From positions 216,566-280,565 of the forward strand of contig CACORY010000001.1 in NCBI GenBank assembly GCA_902629695.1: DNA of 64,000 nucleotides. Direction: 5' to 3'. The translations under genes and the position numbers were made by a program. Below, piece by piece: positions 22,922-32,998 of the stretch. The DNA comes from an uncultured Pelagibacteraceae bacterium. GTDB lineage: Bacteria; Pseudomonadota; Alphaproteobacteria; Pelagibacterales; Pelagibacteraceae. Numbering within the stretch: the stretch's first letter is position 1; every line of letters begins with the position of its first letter. The notes under the pieces were generated by a model, which worked only from the letters and a program-made list of their open reading frames with translations, did no database searches and was not told where the DNA came from.

Positions 22922-23971
22922 ATGATAAAATATTACACTAAAGCGTGTAATTTTTATTTTGGTCTGATTTCAAAAAAAAAAGTTAAAAGTAAATTTTCAT
23001 TACCTTTGCATGGAAATAACCTTATATCTTTTGATACAATTGAAATTTTATCAAGAAAAAAGATTAAAAGAATTAATATCAAGGATATTAATCGGCTTGA
23101 AAACAAAATTAAAAAAAAAGTCTTATTAGATATAAAAAAAATAACAAAAAAAAAATCTTTTAAAGGTCTTAAACTTTCAAAATTTCCTATTCTTATGGGA
23201 GTTTTAAATTTAACACCAAATAGTTTTTCTGATGGGGGAAAGTATAATAAAAAAGGTTTAGGTATCTTGCATGCTAAAAGACTTATTAAGGATGGATGTG
23301 GTATTCTAGACATTGGAGGGGAAGCTACTAATCCTGGATCTAAAGAAGTTGATGTAGACATTGAATGGAAAAGAATTCTTCCAACTTTATCAAAGATTAA
23401 AAAACTTAATAAATTTATTTCTTTGGATACAAGAAAAAGTATAATAATGAAAAAAGGGATCAAAGAAAAAATAAATTTGATAAATGATATATCAGGTCTT
23501 GATCATAATCCTGATACAATTAAGATTTTAAAAGAAACTAAAATTCCTTTTGTGATACATCATATTCAAGGTAACCCCCAAACAATGCAAGAAAAGCCAA
23601 AGTATAAAGATGTTGTATTAGATATTTATGACTTTTTTGAAAAAAAAATTAATTATATAAGATCACAAGGTATTAAGCACAATAATATTATCTTAGATCC
23701 CGGTATTGGTTTTGGTAAAAACTTGAAACATAATATTACTTTAATAAGAAATATTTCTATTTTCCACTCTCTTGGTTTTCCTGTAATGATAGGAACTTCA
23801 AGAAAAAGATTTATTAAAGGTATTTCTAAAAATAATGATAGTAAAGAAAGATTAGGAGGAACCATATCTTCATGTTTATTTGCAATTACACAAGGAGTTC
23901 AGATTTTAAGAGTTCATGACGTTAATGAAGTTAATCAAAGTATTAAAGTTTTTAATTCGCTAAAATTTTAA
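22922..23971 (+). CDS. folP: Dihydropteroate synthase
   Basis: ILMGVLNLTPNSFSDGG, LDIGGEATNPGS, ILDPGIGFGK, IGTSRKRFI. Confidence 0.93.
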   Translation: MIKYYTKACNFYFGLISKKKVKSKFSLPLHGNNLISFDTIEILSRKKIKRINIKDINRLENKIKKKVLLDIKKITKKKSFKGLKLSKFPILMGVLNLTPNSFSDGGKYNKKGLGILHAKRLIKDGCGILDIGGEATNPGSKEVDVDIEWKRILPTLSKIKKLNKFISLDTRKSIIMKKGIKEKINLINDISGLDHNPDTIKILKETKIPFVIHHIQGNPQTMQEKPKYKDVVLDIYDFFEKKINYIRSQGIKHNNIILDPGIGFGKNLKHNITLIRNISIFHSLGFPVMIGTSRKRFIKGISKNNDSKERLGGTISSCLFAITQGVQILRVHDVNEVNQSIKVFNSLKF

Positions 23972-23972
23972 A

Positions 23973-25304
23973 ATGTCAAAAAAATATTTTGGTACAGATG
24001 GTATAAGAGGCAGGGTAAATAGAAATAAGATTAATGGAGAAATGTTTTTTAAATTTGGTTTAGCGGCAGGCACATATTTTAAAAATCAAAAAAAATTAAA
24101 ACAAACAGCAATAATTGCTAAAGACACAAGGTTATCAGGATATACACTTGAACCTGCACTTGTATCTGGATTAGCTTCAGCAGGAATGCATGTTTATACA
24201 CTGGGTCCATTACCAACTAATGGACTTGCAATGTTGACAAAAAAAAAGAGAGCTAATATGGGTATTATGATAACAGCCTCACATAATCCATTTTATGATA
24301 ATGGTTTAAAACTATTTGGACCAGATGGACTTAAACTTTCAGATAGAATTGAAAAAAAAATCGAAAAATTAATTGATTCGAAAATTGTTAAAAACCTGTC
24401 TGAACCTAAAAAATTGGGAAGAGTAAAAAGGTTAGAAGATGCTAATGATATATATATTAAAATTTTAACGGAGAATTTTCCTAAAAATTTTAGTCTTAAA
24501 GGAATGAGAATTGCAATTGATTGCGCAAATGGAGCTGGATATAAATCGGGCCCAAAGCTTTTAAAAAAATTAGGAGCTAAAGTTTACGAACACGGAACAT
24601 CTCCAAATGGATTGAATATAAATTATAATTGTGGTTCAACTTTTCCTAAAAAAATTCAATCTTTAGTAAAAAAGTATAGAACGCATTTAGGTATCTCTTT
24701 AGATGGAGATGCTGATAGAATAATTTTATCTGATGAAAAAGGAAATATTATAAATGGAGACCAAATTATTGCTATGCTCGCAAGCAGGTGGAAGAAAAAA
24801 AAAATTTTAAAAGGTGGAGTTATTGGGACTTTAATGTCAAATTATGGACTACAGAAATATTTTAAAGATCAAAAAATAAGATTTATTAGAGCGCAAGTTG
24901 GAGACAGATACGTCAAAGAAAAAATGAAAAAATATAATTTTAATTTAGGTGGTGAGCAGTCAGGACATATTATTCTTGGTAAATTTGCTACAACTGGGGA
25001 CGGCTTATTAGTTGCTTTAGAAGTTTTGTTTTCAATGAGAAAAGGAAAAAAGGCTAGTGAATTGTTTAATACATTTGAAGTAACGCCTCAAATACTAGAG
25101 AATATAAAAGTAAAGGATAAATCAATTATCGATTCAAAAAAATGCAAAAAGGCAATTAAAAAATCTGAGAAATTGATTCAAAAGCAGGGCAGGATGCTAG
25201 TAAGAAAATCAGGCACTGAGCCAAAGATAAGAATTATGGGAGAGTCTAACAATATTGTATTATTAAAAAGATGCATAGATATTGTTAAAAGATCGATAAA
25301 TTAA
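23973..25304 (+). CDS. glmM: Phosphoglucosamine mutase
   Basis: KYFGTDGIRGRVN, ITASHNPFYDNGLK, SLDGDADRIILSD. Confidence 0.96.
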   Translation: MSKKYFGTDGIRGRVNRNKINGEMFFKFGLAAGTYFKNQKKLKQTAIIAKDTRLSGYTLEPALVSGLASAGMHVYTLGPLPTNGLAMLTKKKRANMGIMITASHNPFYDNGLKLFGPDGLKLSDRIEKKIEKLIDSKIVKNLSEPKKLGRVKRLEDANDIYIKILTENFPKNFSLKGMRIAIDCANGAGYKSGPKLLKKLGAKVYEHGTSPNGLNINYNCGSTFPKKIQSLVKKYRTHLGISLDGDADRIILSDEKGNIINGDQIIAMLASRWKKKKILKGGVIGTLMSNYGLQKYFKDQKIRFIRAQVGDRYVKEKMKKYNFNLGGEQSGHIILGKFATTGDGLLVALEVLFSMRKGKKASELFNTFEVTPQILENIKVKDKSIIDSKKCKKAIKKSEKLIQKQGRMLVRKSGTEPKIRIMGESNNIVLLKRCIDIVKRSIN

Positions 25305-25305
25305 A

Positions 25306-26118
25306 TTGAGAATTAAATCTAAAATATTAGTTATTGCAGGCTCAGACTCTTCAGGAGGAGCAGGTATTCAAGCTGATATAAAAACCATCACAAGTCTTGG
25401 ATCTTATGCAATGACTGCTATTACGGCAGTCACTGTTCAAAATACCAAAGGAGTAAAATCAGTTTTCCCAATACCTGTAGATGAAATAAAAGATCAAATT
25501 CTTTATTCAGCTAAAGATATTAAACCAAATGCAATTAAAATTGGCATGTTACACTCAGCATCAGTCATAAAAAAAGTCTTATTCTCATTAAAAAAGTTAA
25601 AAATTAATAAAGTTGTGTTAGATCCTGTGATGGTTGCAAAAGGAGGTTCTAGATTAATTGATGCAAATGCAATTAAAGTTTTAAAAAAAAATCTTTTAAA
25701 TCATGTTAGCTTGATAACACCAAATATACCTGAAGCTGAAGTTTTAACAGGTATAAAAATAGAAAATAAAAAAGATATGATAATTGCAGGCAAAAAAATA
25801 ATAAAGCTTGGAGTTAAAAATGTTTTAATTAAAGGCGGACACTTAAAAACTAGAGAAGTTATAGATATTTACTTAAATAATTCAGGTTTAAAAGTTTTTA
25901 CTAGTCCTAGATACAAAACTAGAAATACTCATGGTACAGGATGTACATTATCTAGTGCAATTACGACTTTTTTTTCGTGTGGAAAAAGTATTAAGAAAGC
26001 TTGTGAGCTAGGAATTAAATATGTTAATTTAGCTATATTAAGTAATCCAAATTATGGAAAAGGACATGGTCCCATAAATCATTTAAATTCGTTAAAATTA
26101 AAAAAAAAATTTGATTAA
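25306..26118 (+). CDS. thiD: Hydroxymethylpyrimidine / phosphomethylpyrimidine kinase
   Basis: [49 protein letters not shown] start. Confidence 0.93.
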   Translation: MRIKSKILVIAGSDSSGGAGIQADIKTITSLGSYAMTAITAVTVQNTKGVKSVFPIPVDEIKDQILYSAKDIKPNAIKIGMLHSASVIKKVLFSLKKLKINKVVLDPVMVAKGGSRLIDANAIKVLKKNLLNHVSLITPNIPEAEVLTGIKIENKKDMIIAGKKIIKLGVKNVLIKGGHLKTREVIDIYLNNSGLKVFTSPRYKTRNTHGTGCTLSSAITTFFSCGKSIKKACELGIKYVNLAILSNPNYGKGHGPINHLNSLKLKKKFD

Positions 26119-27410
26119 TGAAAAATATAGTAGTTGTTGGATCTCAATGGGGAGATGAAGGAAAGGGAAAAATAGTAGATTGGCTTTCTGAACAAGCAGA
26201 TGTTGTTATTAGGTTTCAAGGTGGTCATAACGCTGGACACACTTTGGTAATAGATGGAGTAACTTATAAACTTCGACTACTTCCGTCTGGAATAGTAAGA
26301 AAAAATAAAATTTCAATAATCGGTAATGGAGTAGTTGTTGATCCTTGGGCTTTATTAGAAGAAATACAGGAAATTAAATTGAAGGGTGTTAATGTAGACT
26401 CAAACAATTTAATAATATCAGAATCTGCTAATTTGATACTTCCATTTCACAAGGAAATGGATGAAATTAGAGAAGATGCAGCAGGTAAAGGAAAAATAGG
26501 AACAACTCGACGTGGGATTGGACCTGCTTATGAAGATAAAGTTGGCAGAAGATCTATTAGAGTTATGGATTTAAGATCAGAGAAGAATCTTGATCAAAGA
26601 TTGGAAGTAGTTTTAATGCATCATAATGCGATTCGAAAAGGTTTAGGAAAAAAAATTTTTGAAAAAGAAAAGTTAAAAAAAGATTTATTAAAAATTGCTC
26701 CTAAAATTTTAAAATTTTCTCAACCAGTTTGGTTTAAGATTGATGAATTTAAAAGAAAAAAAAAGAAAATATTATTTGAAGGAGCACAAGGAATTTTATT
26801 AGATGTTGATCATGGAACATATCCATTCGTGACCTCATCCAACACAGTTGCAGCTAACGCGGCAACCGGAACTGGTTGTGGACCAAATTCTATTAATTAT
26901 GTGCTTGGTATTACAAAAGCATATACGACTAGAGTAGGTGAAGGACCTTTTCCAACAGAATTAAAAGATGATATTGGGGAGTTATTAGGGAATCGAGGAA
27001 AAGAGTTTGGCACTGTTACAAGTCGTAAAAGAAGATGTGGGTGGTTTGATGGAGTTTTGGTTAGACAAACTATTAAAGTTTCAGGTATTGATGGTATTGC
27101 TCTTACTAAACTAGACGTTTTAGATGAACTCGATGAAATTAAGATGTGTATTCAATACGAATTAGATGGAAAAAAAATTGATTATTTGCCTGCCTCAGTA
27201 GAGGATCAGTTAAAAATTAAGCCAATATATAAATCTTTTCCTGGATGGAAACATTCAACAAGTGGAGTTAAAAATATGAAGGATCTTCCTGAAAATGCTA
27301 AAAATTATATTTATGCGGTAGAGGATTTTATTGGTACAAAAATATCAAGTATTTCCACAAGTCCTGAAAGAGATGATACAATTCTTATTGAAAATCCTTT
27401 TGAAATTTAA
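26118..27410 (+). CDS. purA: Adenylosuccinate synthetase
   Basis: [43 protein letters not shown]. Confidence 0.97.
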   Translation: MKNIVVVGSQWGDEGKGKIVDWLSEQADVVIRFQGGHNAGHTLVIDGVTYKLRLLPSGIVRKNKISIIGNGVVVDPWALLEEIQEIKLKGVNVDSNNLIISESANLILPFHKEMDEIREDAAGKGKIGTTRRGIGPAYEDKVGRRSIRVMDLRSEKNLDQRLEVVLMHHNAIRKGLGKKIFEKEKLKKDLLKIAPKILKFSQPVWFKIDEFKRKKKKILFEGAQGILLDVDHGTYPFVTSSNTVAANAATGTGCGPNSINYVLGITKAYTTRVGEGPFPTELKDDIGELLGNRGKEFGTVTSRKRRCGWFDGVLVRQTIKVSGIDGIALTKLDVLDELDEIKMCIQYELDGKKIDYLPASVEDQLKIKPIYKSFPGWKHSTSGVKNMKDLPENAKNYIYAVEDFIGTKISSISTSPERDDTILIENPFEI

Positions 27411-28300
27411 TTTGCAGGCAATAAATTTTTGGATTTAGCTAAGAGCAGCATTTGTTTTTGAAGTTTTTCAAAAGCTTTATTTTCAATTTGTCTTACTCTT
27501 TCTCTACTAATTTTATATTTTTTACTTAAATTATCAAGAGTGGATGGATTATCATTTAATTTTCTTGAATATAATATTTCTCGCTCTCTCTCATTAAGAA
27601 CTTTTACTGAGTCTTTTAATAAATCTTTTCTTTGCTCCATTTCTTCTTGGTGAGCAAGTTTTAAATCATGATCCAAGTCTTTATCTATCAACCAATCCTG
27701 CCATTCATCACCATCCTCACCTACTTGGGCATTTAAAGAAAATTCTTTTCCAGACAATCTTCTGTTCATTGAAACAACTTCATCTTTACTTACATCAAGT
27801 TTATTTGCTATTTCATCTACATGTTCATTTCTTAAATCTCCTTCGGATTGTGGAGCTATTTGATTCTTTAATTTTTTAAGATTAAAAAATAATTTTTTTT
27901 GTGCAGTTGTTGTACCTATTTTAACTAAACTCCAAGATCTTAATATATATTCTTGTATAGATGCTTTTATCCACCACATAGCGTAAGTTGCTAATCTAAA
28001 ACCTTTTTCTGGTTCAAATTTTTTAACAGCCTGCATTAGACCAATATTACCTTCTGAAATCATTTCATTTACAGGCAAACCATAGCCTTTATAACCCATT
28101 GCAATTTTTGCAACTAATCTTAAATGACTTGTAACTAATTTTTCAGCTGCTTTAATATTTCCAGTGGTTTTCCAATTCTTTGCAAGCATATACTCCTCTT
28201 CAGCATCTAACATTGGGAATTTTTTTATTTGATCTAAGTAAGCTGATAGCCCGCCCTCATTACTTAAAATTGGCAAATTACTGTTTATAGTCATACTCAC
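27407..28300 (-). CDS. rpoH: RNA polymerase sigma-32 factor
   Basis: Sigma70 region 2 [58 protein letters not shown] (RpoH signature). Confidence 0.95.
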   Translation of the reverse strand: MSMTINSNLPILSNEGGLSAYLDQIKKFPMLDAEEEYMLAKNWKTTGNIKAAEKLVTSHLRLVAKIAMGYKGYGLPVNEMISEGNIGLMQAVKKFEPEKGFRLATYAMWWIKASIQEYILRSWSLVKIGTTTAQKKLFFNLKKLKNQIAPQSEGDLRNEHVDEIANKLDVSKDEVVSMNRRLSGKEFSLNAQVGEDGDEWQDWLIDKDLDHDLKLAHQEEMEQRKDLLKDSVKVLNEREREILYSRKLNDNPSTLDNLSKKYKISRERVRQIENKAFEKLQKQMLLLAKSKNLLPAN

Positions 28301-28339
28301 AAAAGGTTATCTAATAAATTTAAAATATATTTCAATATC

Positions 28340-29320
28340 TTATTTCTTAGTATTTCTTAGCATTTTTAAGAGTATTTCAAGTTCTTGTGGCAAAATTGAG
28401 TTAAAAATCATTTTTTTATTTTTTGTTGGATGAAAGAAACCTAATGTTTTAGCATGTAGAAATTGTCTATTTAAATTTGTGAGATTTTTTTCCAGAGTGG
28501 GGTCAATATTTTTAATCTTTTTAAATCTTTTTTTGTATTTATCATCTCCGACAATACTATTTCCTAAGTAATTCATATGAACTCTTATTTGGTGAGTTCT
28601 ACCAGTTTCTAATTTACATTCTAACAAACTTAAAGTTGGAGTATTTTTATTTTCAAAAATTTCAATTGTTTTATAATTTGTAATTGCTTTTTTTCCTTTA
28701 GTTCTACTAACCTCCATCAACTGTCTATTTTTTGAGCTTCTAGATATAAACGTTTCTATTTTACCTTTTGATGGTCTTATTTTTCCCCAGATTAAAAGTT
28801 CATAAATTCTAATTATAGAATGTTTGTTAAATTGTCTTGAAAGATTTTCATGAGCTTGATTATTTTTTGCAACAACTATTAAACCAGATGTATTTTTATC
28901 AATTCTATGAACTATCCCTGGTCTTAGTTCATCACCAATATTTGATAAAGAATTTTTATCATGGTTCATTAATGCATTAACAATGGTCTTGTCGAAATTT
29001 CCTGCACCTGGATGAATCACAATACCTGAAGGTTTATTTAAAACAATCAAATCGTGGTCTTCATAAATAATATCTAGTTTGTATTTATAAGGTTTAAGAG
29101 ATGCCTTCTTTGGTTCTGGTATTACTAGATTTAAAATATCACCATTCAACATTTTTTTAGATGGATCTGATAAAATCTTATTATTTACTTTAAGTTTCTT
29201 ATCTAAAATTAATTTTTTTATTCTTGTCCTGCTTAAATTCTTTTCTTTTTTACGAATAAAAACATCAACACGTAGGTTTTTTTCATCATCTTTGACGATC
29301 AAATTTATTTTTTTTTCCAT
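28340..29320 (-). CDS. rluD: RluD-like 23S rRNA pseudouridine synthase
   Basis: S4 domain N-terminus; GIVHRIDKNTSGLIVVAKN; ETGRTHQIRVHMNYLGNSIVGDDKY. Confidence 0.92.
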   Translation of the reverse strand: MEKKINLIVKDDEKNLRVDVFIRKKEKNLSRTRIKKLILDKKLKVNNKILSDPSKKMLNGDILNLVIPEPKKASLKPYKYKLDIIYEDHDLIVLNKPSGIVIHPGAGNFDKTIVNALMNHDKNSLSNIGDELRPGIVHRIDKNTSGLIVVAKNNQAHENLSRQFNKHSIIRIYELLIWGKIRPSKGKIETFISRSSKNRQLMEVSRTKGKKAITNYKTIEIFENKNTPTLSLLECKLETGRTHQIRVHMNYLGNSIVGDDKYKKRFKKIKNIDPTLEKNLTNLNRQFLHAKTLGFFHPTKNKKMIFNSILPQELEILLKMLRNTKK

Positions 29321-29343
29321 AAAATGTTATATTAATATTAAAT

Positions 29344-29420
29344 GCGTCTGTAGCTCAACTGGATAGAGCGCCTGACTTCGGATCAGGAGGTTCTGGGTTC
29401 GACTCCTAGCAGGCGCACCA
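29344..29420 (+). tRNA. tRNA-Arg (UCG)
   Basis: GCGTCTGTAGCTCAACTGGATAGAGCGCCTGACTTCGGATCAGGAGGTTCTGGGTTCGACTCCTAGCAGGCGCACCA; anticodon loop CTTCGGA; encoded CCA. Confidence 0.96.
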
Positions 29421-29421
29421 T

Positions 29422-30213
29422 TTATTCTCCCATATTTATTAAAGTTCCTTTTACACGTGCTTTTAGAAAAGAGCGGTAAAAAAGTCCAATACCAATAATT
29501 AAGTAAATTATATTAAGTAAATACGCATATTTTAAATTATCGTAATTTACAAAATTATTTATTAAAATATTTCTCGCTTCATCAAAAATATAAACCAAAG
29601 GTAAAGCTTTAGCTATAAGTTGGAAGAAACTGGGTAAAATTTCAATTGGATAATAAATGCATCCAAGAGGTGCTAGTAAAAAAAGCGATGACCATGCAAT
29701 GTTTTCAAAAGATGGACCAAACCTAATTAATCCTGCGCATACAAATAATCCAAGTGTAATTCCAAAAATATATAAACTTAAAAACAATAATAATAAAGGT
29801 AGACCTAATTTTAAAATAGATACTCCAAATAATGGTGACGTTAATATTATAGCAGGAACAAGTCCAATCAAAGTTCTAACTAAAGCAGTGAAAATTAGAG
29901 ATACTATAATCTCTCTTAGTCTCAGTGGTGCTATGAATAAATTAGTAAAATTTCTGCTCCAAATCTCCTCTAAAAAAAGCATATTAAAACTAATACTTGA
30001 TCTAAAAAGAATGTCATAAAGTATTGCACATGTTAGAATGATACCAACTGTATTATTATAATAGTCACTATAGATAGAAAAAAACTTTGAAATGAACCCC
30101 CATAGAATTATCTGAATTGTTGGCCAGTAAATTAGATCTAAAATTCTAGGCAAAGATCCTTTAATGAGATAAAAATGTCTTAAAAAAAGACCATACATTT
30201 TATTTATATTCAT
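29422..30213 (-). CDS. ABC-2 type transporter permease
   Basis: Multi-TM protein coupled to an ABC ATPase; LRLREIIVSLIFTALVRTLIGL, SLFLLAPLGCIYYPIEILPSFFQLIAKALPLVYIFDEAR typical of ABC-2 exporters. Confidence 0.88.
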   Translation of the reverse strand: MNINKMYGLFLRHFYLIKGSLPRILDLIYWPTIQIILWGFISKFFSIYSDYYNNTVGIILTCAILYDILFRSSISFNMLFLEEIWSRNFTNLFIAPLRLREIIVSLIFTALVRTLIGLVPAIILTSPLFGVSILKLGLPLLLLFLSLYIFGITLGLFVCAGLIRFGPSFENIAWSSLFLLAPLGCIYYPIEILPSFFQLIAKALPLVYIFDEARNILINNFVNYDNLKYAYLLNIIYLIIGIGLFYRSFLKARVKGTLINMGE

Positions 30214-30215
30214 AT

Positions 30216-30938
30216 TTAATTTCTATTAAGTTTCAAAAATACTTCTTCCATGTTTTCACGACCATGTTTTTTAATTAGTTCTTTTGGAGATCCATAATCA
30301 ATTATTGATCCATTATTCATCATTAAAACTGATGAGCATAATCTCTCTACTTCTGACATATTATGTGATGCCAGAACTATAGAAGCCTTTTTTTCTTTTT
30401 GATATTCCTCTAAGAAACTTCTTACATAATCTCCCGTCTCAGGGTCGAGTGATGCAGTTGGTTCATCTAATAAAAGAACTTTAGGATCATTTATTATAGA
30501 TTTTGCTAAACTTACTCTATTTTTTTGGCCTGAAGATAATTCACCAGTTATTTTATTAAGCATTTCACTTAATTTAAGTTTATCACTTAAATAATCTATT
30601 TTTTCACTCAGTTTCTTAACATCATAAAGTTTACCATAAACAATTAAATTTTGTTGTACAGTCAACTTTTTTGGAAGTTCAATATAAGGTGATATAAAAT
30701 TCAATTTATCTAAAAGTTCCACTCTTTTTTTCTCTACCTCTATTCCATTAATTAAAATTTTTCCTTTAGACGGTTTTAATAAACCAAGTATCATTCCAAT
30801 AGTTGTAGTTTTTCCACATCCATTTGGACCAAGAATACCAATTATTTCATTTTGATTTACTTTAAAAGAAATATTGTTCACAGCTTTTTTATCCTTATAT
30901 GTTTTTTCCAAATTGATTATCTCTAAGGGATATGTCAT
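30216..30938 (-). CDS. ABC transporter ATP-binding protein
   Basis: Walker A GPNGCGKTT, signature LSSGQKNRVSLAK, Walker B VLLLDEPTASLDPETG. Confidence 0.94.
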   Translation of the reverse strand: MTYPLEIINLEKTYKDKKAVNNISFKVNQNEIIGILGPNGCGKTTTIGMILGLLKPSKGKILINGIEVEKKRVELLDKLNFISPYIELPKKLTVQQNLIVYGKLYDVKKLSEKIDYLSDKLKLSEMLNKITGELSSGQKNRVSLAKSIINDPKVLLLDEPTASLDPETGDYVRSFLEEYQKEKKASIVLASHNMSEVERLCSSVLMMNNGSIIDYGSPKELIKKHGRENMEEVFLKLNRN

Positions 30939-31870
30939 TAATATTTCGATGCTCTTTTTAATCTATCATTGATTGTTTTACCTAAGCCAATATCTGGTAT
31001 TTTAGCTACAGCGATTGAACTAAATTTTTTTTTTTTTATTTTTCTAAGAGTTGAATATAAATTTTTTGCTGCTTCTTGTAAATTTCCTTTTTTTGACAAA
31101 AAAAAATAATTTTTTTTCAATTTTTTTGTTTTTTTAATCAAAAGAAAAGCCTCATTATCTTTTATTTTTTTTACATTAAGTCTAATAGGTAAACCAGGAG
31201 AATAATGTAATTTTAATTGGCCCGGTGAGGAAATCCTTGTAGGATTTAAATTTACTTTAATTTTTTTTTTTAATATTTTTTTAATATTTGAAATATTTAA
31301 TCCTCCTAATCTTAAGATTTTTGGTTTTTTTCTAAGGTCAATAATTGTTGACTCAAGACCAATATTAGATTTTCCCCCATCTAAAACAAATTTTATTTTT
31401 TTACCAAAATCCTCTTTTACTTCAGCTGACGACACGGCACTAACTTTCGAGGATATGTTTGCACTTGGAGCAGCTAAAGGATAATCTAAATTTTGAAGTA
31501 GTTTTCTAATTACTGGATGTTTAGGAAATCTCACAGCTATAGAATTTTTATTATTAGTCACTAATTTAGAGATATTAGATTTTTTTTTTAAGTTTAATAC
31601 AAATGTAATCGGACCAGGACTAAATTTTCTGTAAAGCTTGAAAAAATTTTTATTTAACTCACAATCTTTTATTAAAGTTTTTAAATCGTAATAATGTACT
31701 ATTAAAGGATTGTATCTTGGTCTTTTTTTTAGTTGAAATATTTTCTTGCATGCAATATCAGAATATGCATTTCCAGCTATCCCATAAACAGTCTCTGTAG
31801 GAATAGCTACACATTCTCTTTTATTGAGTAATTTTTGAGCTTTTTTAATATTTGCAAGATTAATTTTCAT
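30938..31870 (-). CDS. Threonylcarbamoyl-AMP synthase (Sua5/YwlC/TsaC family)
   Basis: VAIPTETVYGIAGNAYSD, KKRPRYNPLIVHY, PLAAPSANISSKVSAVS, SPGQLKLHYSPGLPIRL (Sua5-type C-terminus). Confidence 0.93.
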   Translation of the reverse strand: MKINLANIKKAQKLLNKRECVAIPTETVYGIAGNAYSDIACKKIFQLKKRPRYNPLIVHYYDLKTLIKDCELNKNFFKLYRKFSPGPITFVLNLKKKSNISKLVTNNKNSIAVRFPKHPVIRKLLQNLDYPLAAPSANISSKVSAVSSAEVKEDFGKKIKFVLDGGKSNIGLESTIIDLRKKPKILRLGGLNISNIKKILKKKIKVNLNPTRISSPGQLKLHYSPGLPIRLNVKKIKDNEAFLLIKKTKKLKKNYFFLSKKGNLQEAAKNLYSTLRKIKKKKFSSIAVAKIPDIGLGKTINDRLKRASKY

Positions 31871-31890
31871 GTATTATCTCAGAGTAATAT

Positions 31891-32145
31891 ATGAAAGATA
31901 AAAATTTACCAAACAATTATAATGAAATGTCTTTGGAAGACTTGACTAGGGAAGCTAATATTATGATTGAAGAATTAGAAAAACAAAAAGACCTTGAAAA
32001 TTCAATAGAAAATTATCAAAACTTGTTAAAACTTAATTCTATTATTGAGAAGAAGTTTCAAAAAAATGTTAAAGAAATAAGCGAAAAAACCAAAGAAAGA
32101 ATATCTAAAATTTTATTAAAAAAAAATGCAATCAAAATTAAATAA
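31891..32145 (+). CDS. xseB: Exodeoxyribonuclease VII small subunit
   Basis: Short coiled-coil protein upstream of ispA/dxs; MSLEDLTREANIMIEELEKQKDLENSIENYQ. Confidence 0.78.
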   Translation: MKDKNLPNNYNEMSLEDLTREANIMIEELEKQKDLENSIENYQNLLKLNSIIEKKFQKNVKEISEKTKERISKILLKKNAIKIK

Positions 32146-32998
32146 AATCGCAAAAGATACAAATTTTTTTCTGAAAGCTTTTATTAAAAATCAAAAAAAA
32201 TCAAATTTAATTGTTCCAATGAGCTATGGACTTTTTTCAGGAGGAAAAAAAATAAGATCAAAAATTTTAATTGATATCGGCTCGTTATTTGGAATAGGCT
32301 ATAAGCAATTAATTACTATTGGGGCTGCAGTTGAGTGCATACATGCTTATTCATTGATACATGATGATTTACCTTGTATGGATAACGACAAAATGAGAAG
32401 AGGAAAACCTTCCACTCATATTAAATTTGGTGAATCTACAGCGGTTCTTGCTGGTAATTCACTTTTGACAATGGCTTTTGAAATTTTGAGCTACCCTGGC
32501 CTTAATCTAAATGAAAAAATTAAGAATAATTTGATAAATAAAATTTCTAGATGTGCAGGTCATTTAGGCATAGCAGGAGGACAATATTTAGATTTAAATT
32601 ATGAACATAAAAAAATTTCAAAAAAAAAAATCATAGACATGGAAATAAAAAAAACTGGTAAACTTTTTAGTTTTTGTTGTGCTGTTCCACTAATTTTAAA
32701 AAAGAGAAATAGAAGTGAGGTTCAAAAATTTGAAAATATAGGAGCAGATATTGGATTACTTTTTCAAGTTGCAGATGATATAATTGATTATAAAGGCAAT
32801 TCATTTGTTGCTGGAAAAAAAACTGGAAAAGATAAAAAAAAAGGTAAAGCAACTTTAATTAGTTTATTAGGATATGAAAATACTATTAAATATGCTAAAA
32901 ATTTAATTTTGAAAATAAATAACAAAGTAAGAAAATATGGTCCAAATTCTAAAAATCTTTTAGAAACTTTGAATTATATTTTAAATAGAAATAAATGA
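32126..32998 (+). CDS. ispA: Polyprenyl (farnesyl/geranylgeranyl) diphosphate synthase
   Basis: [23 protein letters not shown] and [11 protein letters not shown] DDxxD motifs; next to dxs. Confidence 0.93.
   Translation: MQSKLNKIAKDTNFFLKAFIKNQKKSNLIVPMSYGLFSGGKKIRSKILIDIGSLFGIGYKQLITIGAAVECIHAYSLIHDDLPCMDNDKMRRGKPSTHIKFGESTAVLAGNSLLTMAFEILSYPGLNLNEKIKNNLINKISRCAGHLGIAGGQYLDLNYEHKKISKKKIIDMEIKKTGKLFSFCCAVPLILKKRNRSEVQKFENIGADIGLLFQVADDIIDYKGNSFVAGKKTGKDKKKGKATLISLLGYENTIKYAKNLILKINNKVRKYGPNSKNLLETLNYILNRNK

Noticed and set aside
22922-23210. N-terminal extension of FolP before the catalytic domain
   Set aside because: Similar N-terminal extensions occur in other alphaproteobacterial FolP proteins as far as I recall; not clearly novel.
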